The notes beneath the pieces were generated by a model, which saw only the letters and a list, made by a program, of their open reading frames with translations, was not told the origin of the DNA and made no database searches. Positions 35,226 through 47,100 of a stretch of 64,000 nt of DNA are shown in pieces. Position 1 is the stretch's first letter. Each line of letters starts with the position of its first letter. Source of the stretch: Cladorhizidae sp. MBARI D1340-BT2 (taxonomy: Eukaryota; Porifera; Demospongiae; Poecilosclerida; Cladorhizidae). Where the stretch lies: the NCBI GenBank assembly GCA_028752905.1, contig JAQNBH010000012.1:24933816-24997815 (forward strand), read 5' to 3'. The position numbers and the translations under genes were made by a program.

Positions 35226-35374
35226 TGCAAGTTATGTGTATCTTAGTTTGCTTATACTTCCCCCGGTGTTGTCTCCAACGCATAAGCACCCACAAGCCAA
35301 AGCATTACCTTGTTTACCTCGGAATAGATGGCGATATCAACTGCCATGCAGCAATGTACAACCACCAGCACTAG

Positions 35375-35593
35375 CAGGGTTTCATTTAGGGGTGGCGGGG
35401 TGTGAAGGCTGCCTCCTTTAGAACCTTCCCCCCCCTCCCCCCCCCCCCCCCCCTTTGGAAATTGTATTATTAAAACTCATTAGAAACTTTGTCACATCTT
35501 TAACCATCATGCCCCCCTTCCACCCCCTTAATTAATATCCAGATTGCTCCAGTTGCTTCCCCCACCTTGGACAATTTTCTAAATGAAACCCTG
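35375..35593. mobile_element. 219-bp MITE with ACTAG duplication
   Basis: CAGGGTTTCATTTAG and CTAAATGAAACCCTG are perfect 15-bp inverted ends. ACTAG lies on both sides (35370-35374, 35594-35598). The interior has a long C run (about 35428-35453). It resembles the 2751-3370 MITE in end sequence, C/G run and CTAG-type target. Confidence 0.9.
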
Positions 35594-36261
35594 ACTAGAT
35601 ATCTGTCCTACATCAAAAGATGGCACTCAAGAATAATCATTTGAAGAAAGCCTCACCTGTAGTTAGTAGGTCATCATGTTGTCACTGTAATATAGTATAG
35701 TTTTTGTAATGCTCTGCATAGAAAGGCATTTCAGGTTCCTGACTTTCATATTCCTTGTGAGCTATGAGTTTTCTATAATTCATGGCATGGCACAAAAATT
35801 TAACCTGCCACTTGAGCCCTGACAACCAATTTCCTCCTTGAACAAAAGGTCGTGTGAAATCATGGGTATTGTTTCAGGAAGCTCAGGTCGTCCTACCTAG
35901 TTAACTGAATCCATCAATATCTTAGGTGCTTCAAGGCTTAGGCTAAGGTTCAGAATTCTTGCTTTTTATAGGGAGATACACCATATGTAGTGCAAGAAAG
36001 AGAGCTGTAAGCTACTCGAGCTAGTGACTAAATGTACCCAATAATGTGAACGTTTATACTACGCCAAGCATGCATACCAGCTGCACAATGCAGGACATTT
36101 TCGAAGGATGATTTGAAAAACAGTAAGCAACGCACACCCAACACTTGCTCTCAGAACGTAGTATGTACGTTGTTCGAAAATGCAATGTAAAGTTATTTTT
36201 GGCCGCTACTGTAAACACCTACCCACTCACACTTATTGTTCCGCCCCAAGACCTCTTCTCC

Positions 36262-37145
36262 ATGGCACTGAGCCCACCTACCTGTGTCTGTACATGCATG
36301 TGTCTAACCCACCCAGACTGAGGCTACCTCTGTCTGTACATGCATGTGTCTAACCCATCAAGACTGAGGCTACCTGTGTCTGTACATGCATGTGCCTGAC
36401 CCACCAAGACTGAGCTTACCTGTGTCTGTACATGCATGTGTCTAACCCACCAAGACTGAGCCTACCTGTGTCTGTACATGCATGTGCCTAACCCACCAAG
36501 ACTGAGGCTACCTGTGTCTGTACATGCATGTGCCTAACCCACCAAGACTGAGGCTACCTGTGTCTGTACATGCATATGCCTAACCCACCAAGACTGAGGC
36601 TACCTACGTATGTCTGTACATGCATGTGCTAACCCACCAAGACTGAGCCTACCTGTATCTGTACATGCATGTGCCTAGCCCACCAAGACTGAGGCTACCT
36701 GTGTCTGTACATGCATGTGCCTAATCCACCAAGACTGAGGCTACCTGTGTCTGTACATGCATGTGCCTAACCCACCAAGACTGAGCCTACCTGTGTCTGT
36801 ACATGCATGTGCCTAACCCACCAAGACTGAGGCTACCTGTGTCTGTACATGCATGTACCTAACCCACCAAGACTGAGCCTACATGTGTCTGTACATGCAT
36901 GTGCCTAACCCAACAAGACTGAGCCTACCTGTATCTGTACATGCATGTGCCTAATCCACCAAGATTGAGGCTACCTACGTATGTCTGTACATGCATGTGC
37001 CTAACCCACCAAGACTGAGCCTACATGTGTCTGTACATGCATGTGCCTAACCCACCAAGACTGAGGCTACCTGTGTCTGGACATGCATGTGCCTAACCCA
37101 ACAAGACTGAGCCTACCTCTGTCTGTACATGCATGTGTCTAACCT
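36262..37145. repeat. ~46-bp minisatellite, intron 8
   Basis: About 19 units of CCTGTGTCTGTACATGCATG, TGCCTAACCCACCAAGACTG, AGGCTA. Confidence 0.95.
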
Positions 37146-37369
37146 ACTGAGCTACACACACAGAGAGCTCTATCTTAAAGCAATATTCTTGGTGGTTATA
37201 GGGATGAAGTTATGGGTCCTTGAACATGTCCATTTGTAGGAGGACTTTAATTAAAGCACCCTTTTCATTACGATGTTCCTCGTGGCCAGTTTCCCGTGTT
37301 CGTGTGTGTCCCCCTTCCTGCATAGTCTAGGCCTACGCTTGTCCCAAGCATCCTGGGTTACTAAATACT

Positions 37370-37975
37370 CCACTATCCATGCTCTATAGTCAGTTACCCT
37401 CACTAGGGACATCCTGGGAGAGTCCCAAGTACCCTAGGATACAAGTATTCCAGTACCCATGCTGTATAGTCAGTCACCCTCACTAGGGACATCCCGGGAT
37501 AGTCCCAAGTACCCTAGGATACAAGTATTCCGGTATCCATGGTGTATAGTCAGTCACCCTTACTAGGGACATCCTGGGAGTGTCCCAAGTACCCTAGGAT
37601 ACAAGTATTCCAGTACCCATGCTGTATAGTCAGTTACCCTCACTAGGGACATCCTGGAAGTGTCCCAAGTACCCTAGGGTACAATTATTCCAGTATCCAT
37701 GCTGTATAGTCAGTCACCCTCACTATGGACATCCTAGGTGTGTCCCAAGTACCCTAGGGTACAATTATTCCAGTATCCATGCTGTATAGTCAGTCACCCT
37801 CACTATGGACATCCTAGGAGTGTCCCAAGTACCCTAGGATACAATTATTCAAGTATCCATGTATAGTCAGTCACCCTCACTAGGGACATCCTGGGATAGT
37901 CCCAAGTACCCTAGGATACAATTATTCCAGTATCCATGCTGCAGACAGTCACCCTCACTAGGGACATCCTGGATC
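37370..37975. repeat. ~80-bp minisatellite, intron 8
   Basis: Seven to eight units with GTATAGTCAGTCACCCTCAC, TAGGGACATCCTGGGAGTGT, CCCAAGTACCCTAGGATACA and ATTATTCCAGTATCCATGCT. Confidence 0.95.
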
Positions 37976-38105
37976 CCAGGATTGGAAGTAGACTTCCCTG
38001 GTCATAATGCACACACCAGCCATCGGACAGTGTCAGCTTTCAGTATTAACTTAGTCATTCTTAGTCTTTGATATATTTGTTGTTGTTGTTGTTGTTGTTG
38101 TTTAG

Positions 38106-38166
38106 AACTTCTGTAATGGTATGGAGAACTACCTCAAGAAGCATGCCTACAAAAATGCATAGACAG
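38106..38166 (+). pseudogene. Aminopeptidase exon 9 with stop
   Basis: NFCNGMENYLKKHAYKNA, then TAG (38160-38162), then T and the first base of Glu. The donor ACAG|GTGAGT keeps phase 1 with exon 10. Confidence 0.85.
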
Positions 38167-38224
38167 GTGAGTGGTTGGTGAGGTGGATGAGTTAAACCCA
38201 CACAGCGCAGGTTAGTATCCTGTG

Positions 38225-38805
38225 AGTGATCTCTTGTTTGGACTTGTAGGTCACTATTGCAGTGGTTATGATAAACTCTGCAGTGTCCTTTTAGTGCACT
38301 ATTGTTTGGCCTTGTAGGTCACTATTGCAGTGGTTATGATAAACTCTGCAGTGTCCTGTGAGTGATCTCTTGTTTGGACTTGTACTGTAGGTCACTATTG
38401 CAGTGGTTATGATAAACTCTGCAGTGTCCTTTTAGTGCACTTTTGTTTGGCCTTGTAGGTCACTATTGCAGTGGTTATGATAAACTCTGCAGTGTCCTGT
38501 GAGTGATTTCTTGTTTGGTCTTGTAGGTCACTATTGCAGTGGTTATGATAAACTCTGCAGTGTCTTTTTAGTGCACTTTTGTTTGGCCTTGTAGGTCACT
38601 ATTGCAGTGGTTATGATAAACTCTGCAATGTCCTGTGAGTGCACCCTTGTTTGCTCTTGTAGGTCACTATTGCGGTGGCTATTGATAAACTCTGCAGTGT
38701 CCTGTGAGTGAACTCTTGTTAGGTCTTGTAGGTCACTATTGCAGTGGTTGTGATAAATTCTGCAGTGTCCTGTGAGTGCACTCTTGTATCATCTTGTAGG
38801 TCACT
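38225..38805. repeat. ~60-bp minisatellite, intron 9
   Basis: About nine units of GTCACTATTGCAGTGGTTAT, GATAAACTCTGCAGTGTCCT, then GTGAGTGATCTCTTGTTTGG or a TTTTAGTGCAC variant; the two variants alternate, giving a ~120-bp higher-order period. Confidence 0.9.
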
Positions 38806-38852
38806 ATTGACACTTCCTGTTGTTGTTGTTGTTGTTGTTGTTGTTGTATTAG

Positions 38853-38966
38853 AGGACTTGTGAGCGTCTCTGGAGGCGGCCAGTGACAAGCCAGTGGACT
38901 GTCATGATGATGTCCACCTGGGCCAAGCAGATGGGGTTCCCTGTTATCTCTGTAGAGGGCAAGCAG
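38853..38966 (+). pseudogene. Aminopeptidase exon 10 with stop and frameshift
   Basis: Glu-Asp-Leu, then TGA (38861-38863) where the family has Trp, then SLEAASDKPVD, a 2-nt loss near 38900, then VMMMSTWAKQMGFPVISVEG. The donor is CAG|GTAAAT. Confidence 0.9.
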
Positions 38967-39344
38967 GTAAATGGTGTGTTATATGTCACATGATATCACA
39001 TGATATTTATATTATTGGAATCATGTAAAGTGGTTGTGTACTATGTCACATGATATTAGAAATGTTGACTTAAAAAACAAACAAAAAAGTTCTTTTAGAA
39101 CTAATCTAAATATAACTTTTAGGAATAATCTAAAGATAAATTTTAGGAACATAATATTTAATAGATTATAATTTAATCTGAAATAGATTTTAAGAACATA
39201 ATATTATGAAGATAGATTTTAAATTAATCTAAAGAAAACAGTAATCTTAATTTTAAGAAAAATTCCATTGTGAAACAAGAATTTACCAAAGCAGAAGCAT
39301 TTATGGTGACCCTTTACCTAATAAGACCCTTTACCTAATAAGAT

Positions 39345-40300
39345 CGTGTTATTCATTTGGTAAAGGGTCATGTAAATGTTTGTGGTTCATGTAAATGGGT
39401 CATGTAAATGTTTGTGGTATTCATTAGTAAAAGTCATGTAAATGTTTGTGGTATTCATTGGTAAAGGATCATGTAAATGTTTGTGGTATTCATTAGTAAA
39501 GGGTCATGTAAATGTTTGTGGTATTCATTGGTAAAGGGTCATGTAAATGTTTGTGGTATTCATTGGTAAAGTCATGTAAATGTTTATGGTAAGGGTGTTT
39601 ATGGTAAGGGTCATGTAAATGTTTGTGGTATTCATTGGTAAAGGGTCATTTAAATGTTTGTGGTATTCATTGGTAAAGGGTCATGTAAATGTTTGTGGTA
39701 TTCATTAGTAAAGGGTCATGTAAATGTTTGTGGTATTCATTAGTAAAAGTCATGTAAATGTTTGTGGTATTCATTGGTAAAGGATCATGTAAATGTTTGT
39801 GGTATTCATTAGTAAAGGGTCATGTAAATGTTTGTGGTATTCATTGGTAAAGTCATGTAAATGTTTATGGTAAGGGTCATGTAAATGTTTGTGGTATTCA
39901 TTGGTAAAGGGTCATGTAAATGTTTTGGGTATTCATTGGTAAAGGGTCATGTAAATGTTTGTGGTATTCATTGGTAAAGTCATGTAAATGTTTATGGTAA
40001 GGGTCATGTAAATGTTTGTGGTATTCATTGGTAAAGGATCATGTAAATGTTTGTGGTATTCATTGGTAAAGGGTCATGTAAATGTTTGTGGTATTCATTG
40101 GTAAAGTCATGTAAATGTTTATGGTAAGGGTCATGTAAATGTTTGTGGTATTCATTGGTAAAGGGTCATGTAAATGTTTTGTGGTATTCATTGGTAAAGG
40201 GTCATGTAAATGTTTGTGGTATTCTGGTAAAGGGTCATGTAAATATTTTGTGTTATTCATTAGTAAAGGTCGTGTAAATGTTTGTGGTATATATTCATTA
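39345..40300. repeat. ~36-bp minisatellite, intron 10
   Basis: Roughly 25 units of GTCATGTAAATGTTTGTGGT plus ATTCATTGGTAAAGG, with shortened variants. Confidence 0.95.
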
Positions 40301-40524
40301 GTAAATTCTTGTTTTCTTTTTTGACAAGACGATAAAACAGTTTTGTCTTGTATAATAATTATAATACTATTTCAAGTTGATTATTGAGAAGGTTATTGTA
40401 ATAATATTTGCAGTATGTGTGTGTATATGCACTTATGGGATCGTGGGATGCTTGTGGGTGAGCCTCAGGATGTGTGTTGCTGTGTCATGTGTTGGTCACC
40501 TGATGTTTTGTGGTTGCGATGCAG

Positions 40525-40586
40525 GATGGGAACAAACGAGTACTCACTCTCCTACAAGAAGTTTTGTGCTGATGGTAATATCAGAG
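40525..40586 (+). pseudogene. Aminopeptidase exon 11
   Basis: DGNKRVLTL, then a 2-nt loss in a CT run (about 40552), then SYKKFCADGNIR. Acceptor GATGCAG and donor AGAG|GTACTG are intact. Confidence 0.85.
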
Positions 40587-40924
40587 GTACTGAGTGGGTC
40601 AAATAGTTAATACAAGGATGGGTCAGGTAATTAGGGGTAAGATGGGAGGAGTTAACAAGCATACAGAATGGACAGGGAGCAATAATGCAAGGTCTTGGGT
40701 TAAATAATTAGGACAGGAAGGGGTTAATGAAGGGAAGTACTGTATGGTTTAACATTGGTTAAACGAAGGTCGTTTATTTGTTAAATAATGATGCAATAGG
40801 AATAATGAAGTGTATGGATTAAGTAATTAAGACAGACAGGAAGGGGTTAACATTGTAGGGGGAAGTAGATGAATTTACTGTGTATGTGCAGGATAAAGAA
40901 TAAACCAGTGTATGCTCTTATATG

Positions 40925-41462
40925 GTTGTCAGCACCCACACTTGACCACCTCATCATGTCTTAGTGCCTACGTGTATGCTGGTGTAGGCACATGGTTGTC
41001 AGCACCCACACTTGACCACCTCATCATGTCTTAGTGCCTACGTGTATGCTGGTGTAGGCACATGGTTGTCAGCACCCACACTTGACCACCTCATCATGTC
41101 TTAGTGCCTACATGTATGCTGGTGTAGGCACATGGTTATCAGCACCCACATTTGACCACCTCATCATGTCTTAGTGCCTACGTGTATGCTGGTGTAGGCA
41201 CATGGTTGTCAGCACCCCACATTTGACCACCTCATCATGTCTTAGTGTCTACATGTATGCTGGTGTAGGCACATGGTTGTCAGCACCCACACTTGACCAC
41301 CTCATCATGTCTTAGTGTCTACATGTATGCTGGTGTAGGCACATGGTTGTCAGCACCCACACTTGACCACCTCATCATGTCTTAGTGCCTACGTGTATGC
41401 TGGTGTAGGCACATGGTTGTCAGCACCCACACTTCACCACCTCATCATGTCTTAGTGCCTAC
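40925..41462. repeat. 70-bp minisatellite, intron 11
   Basis: About eight units of CACATGGTTGTCAGCACCCA, CACTTGACCACCTCATCATG, TCTTAGTGCCTACGTGTATG, CTGGTGTAGG. Confidence 0.95.
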
Positions 41463-41559
41463 TGAAATCACTCATCCCCAGTAGAGTAGAACTTCTTCCT
41501 CTGGTCACAGATTCCATTTCCGCTGGCTAGCACTCTCCAATCAGAAGCCATACTTGCAG

Positions 41560-41690
41560 CAAATTCCCACCTGCAGATTTTGAAGTCCCCCACTTCAGCT
41601 GCAGGTAACTTTGGCATAGTTATACCTAAGCAACATTTTATAGAAAATAAGAGCACCTTAGAGAGCTATCTTTTATCAAGTTGATAGAGT
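41560..41690. repeat. Dispersed repeat R1, diverged fragment
   Basis: ATAGTTATACCTA, AAATAAGAGCACCTTAGAGA and GCTATCTTTTATCAAGTTGA resemble the right arm of the palindrome at 11341-12049. Confidence 0.5.
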
Positions 41691-42008
41691 GAAGTGTGCG
41701 CGGATCTATACTCCTGCTACTCACTCTATATGCCTTTTATATTTATAAGAGTCCATGCTGATTTTCCCCAAGTATTATAAATTTACTGCTGTATTACAAG
41801 GAGCATTCATATTACTCAAACAGGTAAAGGATCACCACATTATGGCCATCATATACCACCACTTTAGGTAAGGAGTCATCAGGTCAAGAAGTATCAGGTC
41901 AAGAAGTATCAGGTAAAGGGTCATTTGTGTTTTCTCATTGTGTAAAGTGTTGTTTTTTGGGGGGCTTTTTGTGTTAACAGATTTCACATGTAGTGTCTTT
42001 CATTCCAG

Positions 42009-42153
42009 ATTTTGGTTCCATGTGTTGGAAGGTTCCTATTACCATAGCAACCAATTACCATAGCAACCAAACCCCGAGGCTGTGAAGTTTGTTTTGGAAG
42101 TAATGACAGCGACAGTGACTGTGGAAGGAGTGTGGCCAGAGGATTACGTACTG
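42009..42153 (+). pseudogene. Aminopeptidase exon 12 with 16-bp duplication
   Basis: DFGSMCWKVPITIAT, then an exact 16-bp tandem duplication (42039-42054 and 42055-42070) and a frame change, then NPEAVKFVLEV and VEGVWPEDYVL. The donor is CTG|GTGAGG. Confidence 0.85.
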
Positions 42154-42259
42154 GTGAGGATGTTTGTGTGCGCAGGGGTGTGTGTATATGCCAAGCTATC
42201 AGCATAAACTGGATTTGCTAATTTATTATTCGCATATTCACACTGTCCCATTGTTGCAG

Positions 42260-42394
42260 GTGAACCCAGGTCGCCAGGGCTTCTATCGTGTGTCCTACTC
42301 CTCCCAGCTGCTCTCTCCTCTCCTCCCAGTCTTGAAGGACGGCTCTCTCTCTGCTCAGGATAGGCTTGGCCTGCAGAGTGATGCCTTTGCCCTG
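42260..42394 (+). pseudogene. Aminopeptidase exon 13
   Basis: VNPGRQGFYRVSYSSQLLSP, LLPVLKDGSLSAQDRLGLQS, DAFAL: fully open with good splice sites (TTGCAG, CTG|GTCAGC). The Gly-Phe-Tyr-Arg motif of the M1 C-terminal domain is present. Confidence 0.9.
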
Positions 42395-42639
42395 GTCAGC
42401 AGCCATGGTGCACTTTATTTGTGAAAAATCCTCACTGCCATGCACTCCACAGACACCATTCACACGAGATATGCATGCAGCATGCCTCAGCCTCATAGCT
42501 CAGTACATGTGACAGGCATGTGACACCACTCGCATGGTGTAAGGGACCGTAGAAGACAAAGAATACATGTGCATCATAATATGGTCAGTAAATGAATCTA
42601 TGCATTATAAAATCAACTCAACACACACTTACATATACA

Positions 42640-42950
42640 TGTACATATGGACATATATACATGTGCACACACTAACATGTACACACACTTACATATATAC
42701 ATGTACACACACTTATATATATATATATATACATGCACACACATATATACATCTACACACACTTATATATATATACATGTGCACACACTTACATATATAC
42801 ATGCACATACACTTACATATATACATGCACACACTTACATATATACATGAACACACACCACGTACACATCAAATTGTGCAAATTCACACACACACACACA
42901 CACAAATGTACACTCATACAACATAATATATGTATATATATATACATGTA
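42640..42950. repeat. (CA)/(TA) microsatellite cluster
   Basis: Alternating ACACAC and TATATA with TACATG, in intron 13. Frames rich in His/Thr/Tyr here are artefacts. Confidence 0.9.
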
Positions 42951-42986
42951 CGTGTAGCTAATTCAAGTTACTCTCTTCCCTCCCAG

Positions 42987-43175
42987 GCTTCAGCTGGCAT
43001 TGGCAACACTGTGGATGTCCTTCGTCTTCTGGGCGCCTACTGCCATGAGCCTACTTGAGCACCCTCGGTCGGCTCTTCTCCTACCATGACTTCCATGAGT
43101 GCTACAAGAAGTTTGTGCTAGGTATTTGCAGGGCCACGCATGAACGTCTGGGCTGGGATGCTGAGGATGACAATG
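42987..43175 (+). pseudogene. Aminopeptidase exon 14 with deletion
   Basis: ASAGIGNTVDVLRLLGAYCH, EPT, then TGA after a deletion of about 35-40 nt, then in a new frame STLGRLFSYHDFHECYKKFV and THERLGWDAEDDNG. The donor is AATG|GTATGT. Confidence 0.9.
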
Positions 43176-44104
43176 GTATGTCTGAGAGTATGCATTTCTG
43201 TATATATATTTTAATATTTATTTTTATTTATAGCGTTCCAATCTAAATATTGCACATGTGATGATCACCTGATATTGTGATCGGACAACACTGAGTTAAC
43301 GATGGTTGTGTCCAACTGTTTTGCATCTGGTTGCATGGATTGGCTTTCTTCCATCAGTAAATTGTAATTGATGAGTTCTCTCTAAGCTAAAAATAAAGTA
43401 ATTAAAAATTGTTGGCAGAGGAGAGCCAGCTAACTGGTTGGCCTGGCAATCTCATGCTAACTGACATGCTGACTGTGGCATATGATTGTCTTCATTATGT
43501 TAATAGGTTGGTTGGGGAGGGGCTGCTACCTTCTTGAATGATTCAAGTTAAGCTTTAAGTATTTTGTGAGTGATGGTTGATTGAATCCACAAAGCTGTCA
43601 AAGTGAGTTTTAGCTGAGATATAATTATAAGTAGTTGCTGTTTTTGTCCACTATTTTAAAACAGTGGTCAAAATAATGTAGGGAGTGCCACTCCCTCCAA
43701 CTTGTAAGTGAAGTCCAACTTATAACCAGTGGGACTCCAGGATTTGTCAAGATTTTTCTGACTTGCTTCTTGTCCACAGGAGCGAGATCTCCACAAAGCC
43801 AACAACGGTTCGTTGGTTCACAGCATGTGGGTTAGCTTGTTTGTGTGCCATCAACAGATCGCAAGCTTTATTCCGGAAAATGTATGGTGGTTATATAGTA
43901 ATCAAACATTGTGGCTAGCTAATGGCAGAAACATGTCGTATAGATTCCCCATTGCATCATAGTTATTATCCAGGTAGCTGTGGAAGTGCATTGGAACATT
44001 TCGGTACTAAATGTTTAATTAAGAATGGACCTGTTGTATACAAGTTCTGTGAGGTGGTGAATGAATTTCTAGGTTTTGCCACACGTATTACGATTTTGAG
44101 TTTT
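43176..44104. other. Intron 14, left part
   Basis: No gene or clear repeat recognised before the 24-bp array begins. Confidence 0.5.
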
Positions 44105-47100
44105 ACTGCCTTAGTCAAGGATGCAAGCACTGGAAGGATGCAAGCACTGCCTTGGTGAGGGATGCAAGATCAGCCTTAGTTGAAAGATGCAAGCACTGCC
44201 TTAGTGAATGATGCAAGCACTTCCTTAGTGAAAGATGCAAGCACTGCCTTAGTGAAGGATGCAAGCACTGGAAGGATGCAAGCACTGCCTTAGTGAAGTG
44301 TGCAAGCACTGCCTTAGTGAAGGATGCAAGCACTGCCTTAGTGAACCGTGCAAACACTACCTTAGTATGCAAGCACTGCCTTAGTGAAGGATGCAAGGAC
44401 AGCCTTAGTTGAAAGATGCAAGCACTGCCTTAGTGAAGGATGCAAGCACTGCCTTAGTGAAGGATGCAAGCACTGCCTTAGTGAAGGATGCAAGCACTGC
44501 CTTAGTGAAGGATGCAAACACAAGCAGAGCCTTAGTGAAAGATGCAAGCACTGCCTTGGTGAAGGATCCAAGCACTGCCTTAGTGAAGGATGCAAGCACT
44601 GCCTTAGTGAAGGATGCAAGCACTGCCTTAGTGAAGGATGCAAGCACTGCCTTAGTGAAGGATACAGGAGGCACTGCCTTAGTGAAGGATGCAAGCACTG
44701 CCTTAGTGAAGGATGCAAGCACTGCCTTAGTGAAGGATGCAAGCACTGCCTTAGTGAAGGATGCAAGCACTGCCTTAGTGAAGGATGCAAGCACTGCCTT
44801 AGTGAAGGATGCAAGCACTGCCTTAGTGAAGGATGCAAACACAAGCAGAGCCTTAGTGAAAGATGCAAGCACTGCCTTGGTGAAGGATCCAAGCACTGCC
44901 TTAGTGAAGGATGCAAGCACTGCCTTAGTGAAGGATGCAAGCACTGCCTTAGTGAAGGATGCAAGCACTGCCTTAGTGAAGGATACAGGAGGCACTGCCT
45001 TAGTGAAGGATGCAAGCACTGCCTTGGTGAAGGATGCAAGCACTGCCTTAGTGAAGGATGCAAGCACTGCCTTGGTGAAGGATGCAAGCACTGCCTTAGT
45101 GAAGGATGCAAGCACTGCCTTAGTGAAGGATGCAAGCACTGCCTTAGTGAAGGATGCAAGCACTGCCTTGGTGAAGGATGCAAGCACTGCCTTAGTGAAG
45201 GATGCAGGCACTGCCTTAGTGAAGGATGCAGGCACTGCCTTAGTGAAGGATGCAGGCACTGCCTTGGTGAAGGATGCAAGCACTGCCTTAGTGAAGGATG
45301 CAAGCACTGCCTTAGTGAAGGAAGCAAGCAGTGCCTTAGTGAAGGATGCAGGCACTGCCTTGGTGAAGGATGCAGGCACTGCCTTGGTGAAGGATGCAGG
45401 CACTGCCTTGGTGAAGGATGCAAGCACTGCCTTAGTGAAGGATGCAAGCACTGCCTTAGTGAAGGATGCAAGCACTGCCTTAGTGAAGGATGCAAGCACT
45501 GCCTTAGTGAAGGATGCAAGCACTGCCTTAGTGAAGGATGCAAGCACTGCCTTGGTGAAGGATGCAGGCACTGCCTTGGTGAAGGATGCAGGCACTGCCT
45601 TGGTGAAGGATGCAGGCACTGCCTTGGTGAAGGATGCAGGCACTGCCTTGGTGAAGGATGCAGGCACTGCCTTGGTGAAGGATGCAGGCACTGCCTTGGT
45701 GAAGGATGCAGGCACTGCCTTGGTGAAGGATGCAGGCACTGCCTTGGTGAAGGATGCAGGCACTGCCTTGGTGAAGGATGCAGGCACTGCCTTGGTGAAG
45801 GATGCAGGCACTGCCTTGGTGAAGGATGCAGGCACTGCCTTGGTGAAGGATGCAGGCACTGCCTTGGTGAAGGATGCAGGCACTGCCTTGGTGAAGGATG
45901 CAGGCACTGCCTTGGTGAAGGATGCAAGCACTGCCTTAGTGAAGGATGCAGGCACTGCCTTAGTGAAGGAAGCAGGCAGTGCCTTAGTGAAGGATGCAGG
46001 CACTGCCTTGGTGAAGGATGCAGGCACTGCCTTGGTGAAGGATGCAGGCACTGCCTTGGTGAAGGATGCAAGCACTGCCTTAGTGAAGGATGCAAGCACT
46101 GCCTTAGTGAAGGATGCAAGCACTGCCTTAGTGAAGGATGCAAGCACTGCCTTGGTGAAGGATGCAAGCACTGCCTTGGTGAAGGATGCAAGCACTGCCT
46201 TGGTGAAGGATGCAAGCACTGCCTTGGTGAAGGATGCAAGCACTGCCTTGGTGAAGGATGCAAGCACTGCCTTGGTGAAGGATGCAAGCACTGCCTTGGT
46301 GAAGGATGCAAGCACTGCCTTGGTGAAGGATGCAAGCACTGCCTTGGTGAAGGATGCAAGCACTGCCTTGGTGAAGGATGCAAGCACTGCCTTGGTGAAG
46401 GATGCAAGCACTGCCTTGGTGAAGGATGCAGGCACTGCCTTGGTGAAGGATGCAGGCACTGCCTTGGTGAAGGATGCAGGCACTGCCTTGGTGAAGGATG
46501 CAGGCACTGCCTTGGTGAAGGATGCAGGCACTGCCTTGGTGAAGGATGCAGGCACTGCCTTGGTGAAGGATGCAGGCACTGCCTTGGTGAAGGATGCAGG
46601 CACTGCCTTGGTGAAGGATGCAGGCACTGCCTTGGTGAAGGATGCAGGCACTGCCTTGGTGAAGGATGCAGGCACTGCCTTGGTGAAGGATGCAGGCACT
46701 GCCTTGGTGAAGGATGCAGGCACTGCCTTGGTGAAGGGTGCAGGCACTGCCTTGGTGAAGGGTGCAGGCACTGCCTTGGTGAAGGGTGCAGGCACTGCCT
46801 TGGTGAAGGGTGCAGGCACTGCCTTGGTGAAGGGTGCAGGCACTGCCTTGGTGAAGGGTGCAGGCACTGCCTTGGTGAAGGGTGCAGGCACTGCCTTGGT
46901 GAAGGGTGCAGGCACTGCCTTGGTGAAGGGTGCAGGCACTGCCTTGGTGAAGGGTGCAGGCACTGCCTTGGTGAAGGGTGCAGGCACTGCCTTGGTGAAG
47001 GGTGCAGGCACTGCCTTGGTGAAGGGTGCAGGCACTGCCTTGGTGAAGGGTGCAGGCACTGCCTTGGTGAAGGGTGCAGGCACTGCCTTGGTGAAGGGTG

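Larger units (their letters stand above)
33260..36211. mobile_element. 2.95-kb mariner-type non-autonomous element in intron 8
   Basis: The left end CAGTAGCGGTCAAAAATAAC (with CTTTAC following) is inverted at the right end 36187-36211, with one mismatch in this core. TA flanks both ends (33258-33259, 36212-36213), as in Tc1/mariner elements. A second stretch of TIR similarity contains ACAACGTAC. No transposase was found; it contains a minisatellite and a MITE. Confidence 0.8.

Noticed and set aside
42567..42957. 119-codon frame rich in His, Thr and Tyr
   Set aside because: Produced by alternating CA and TA microsatellite sequence within an intron.
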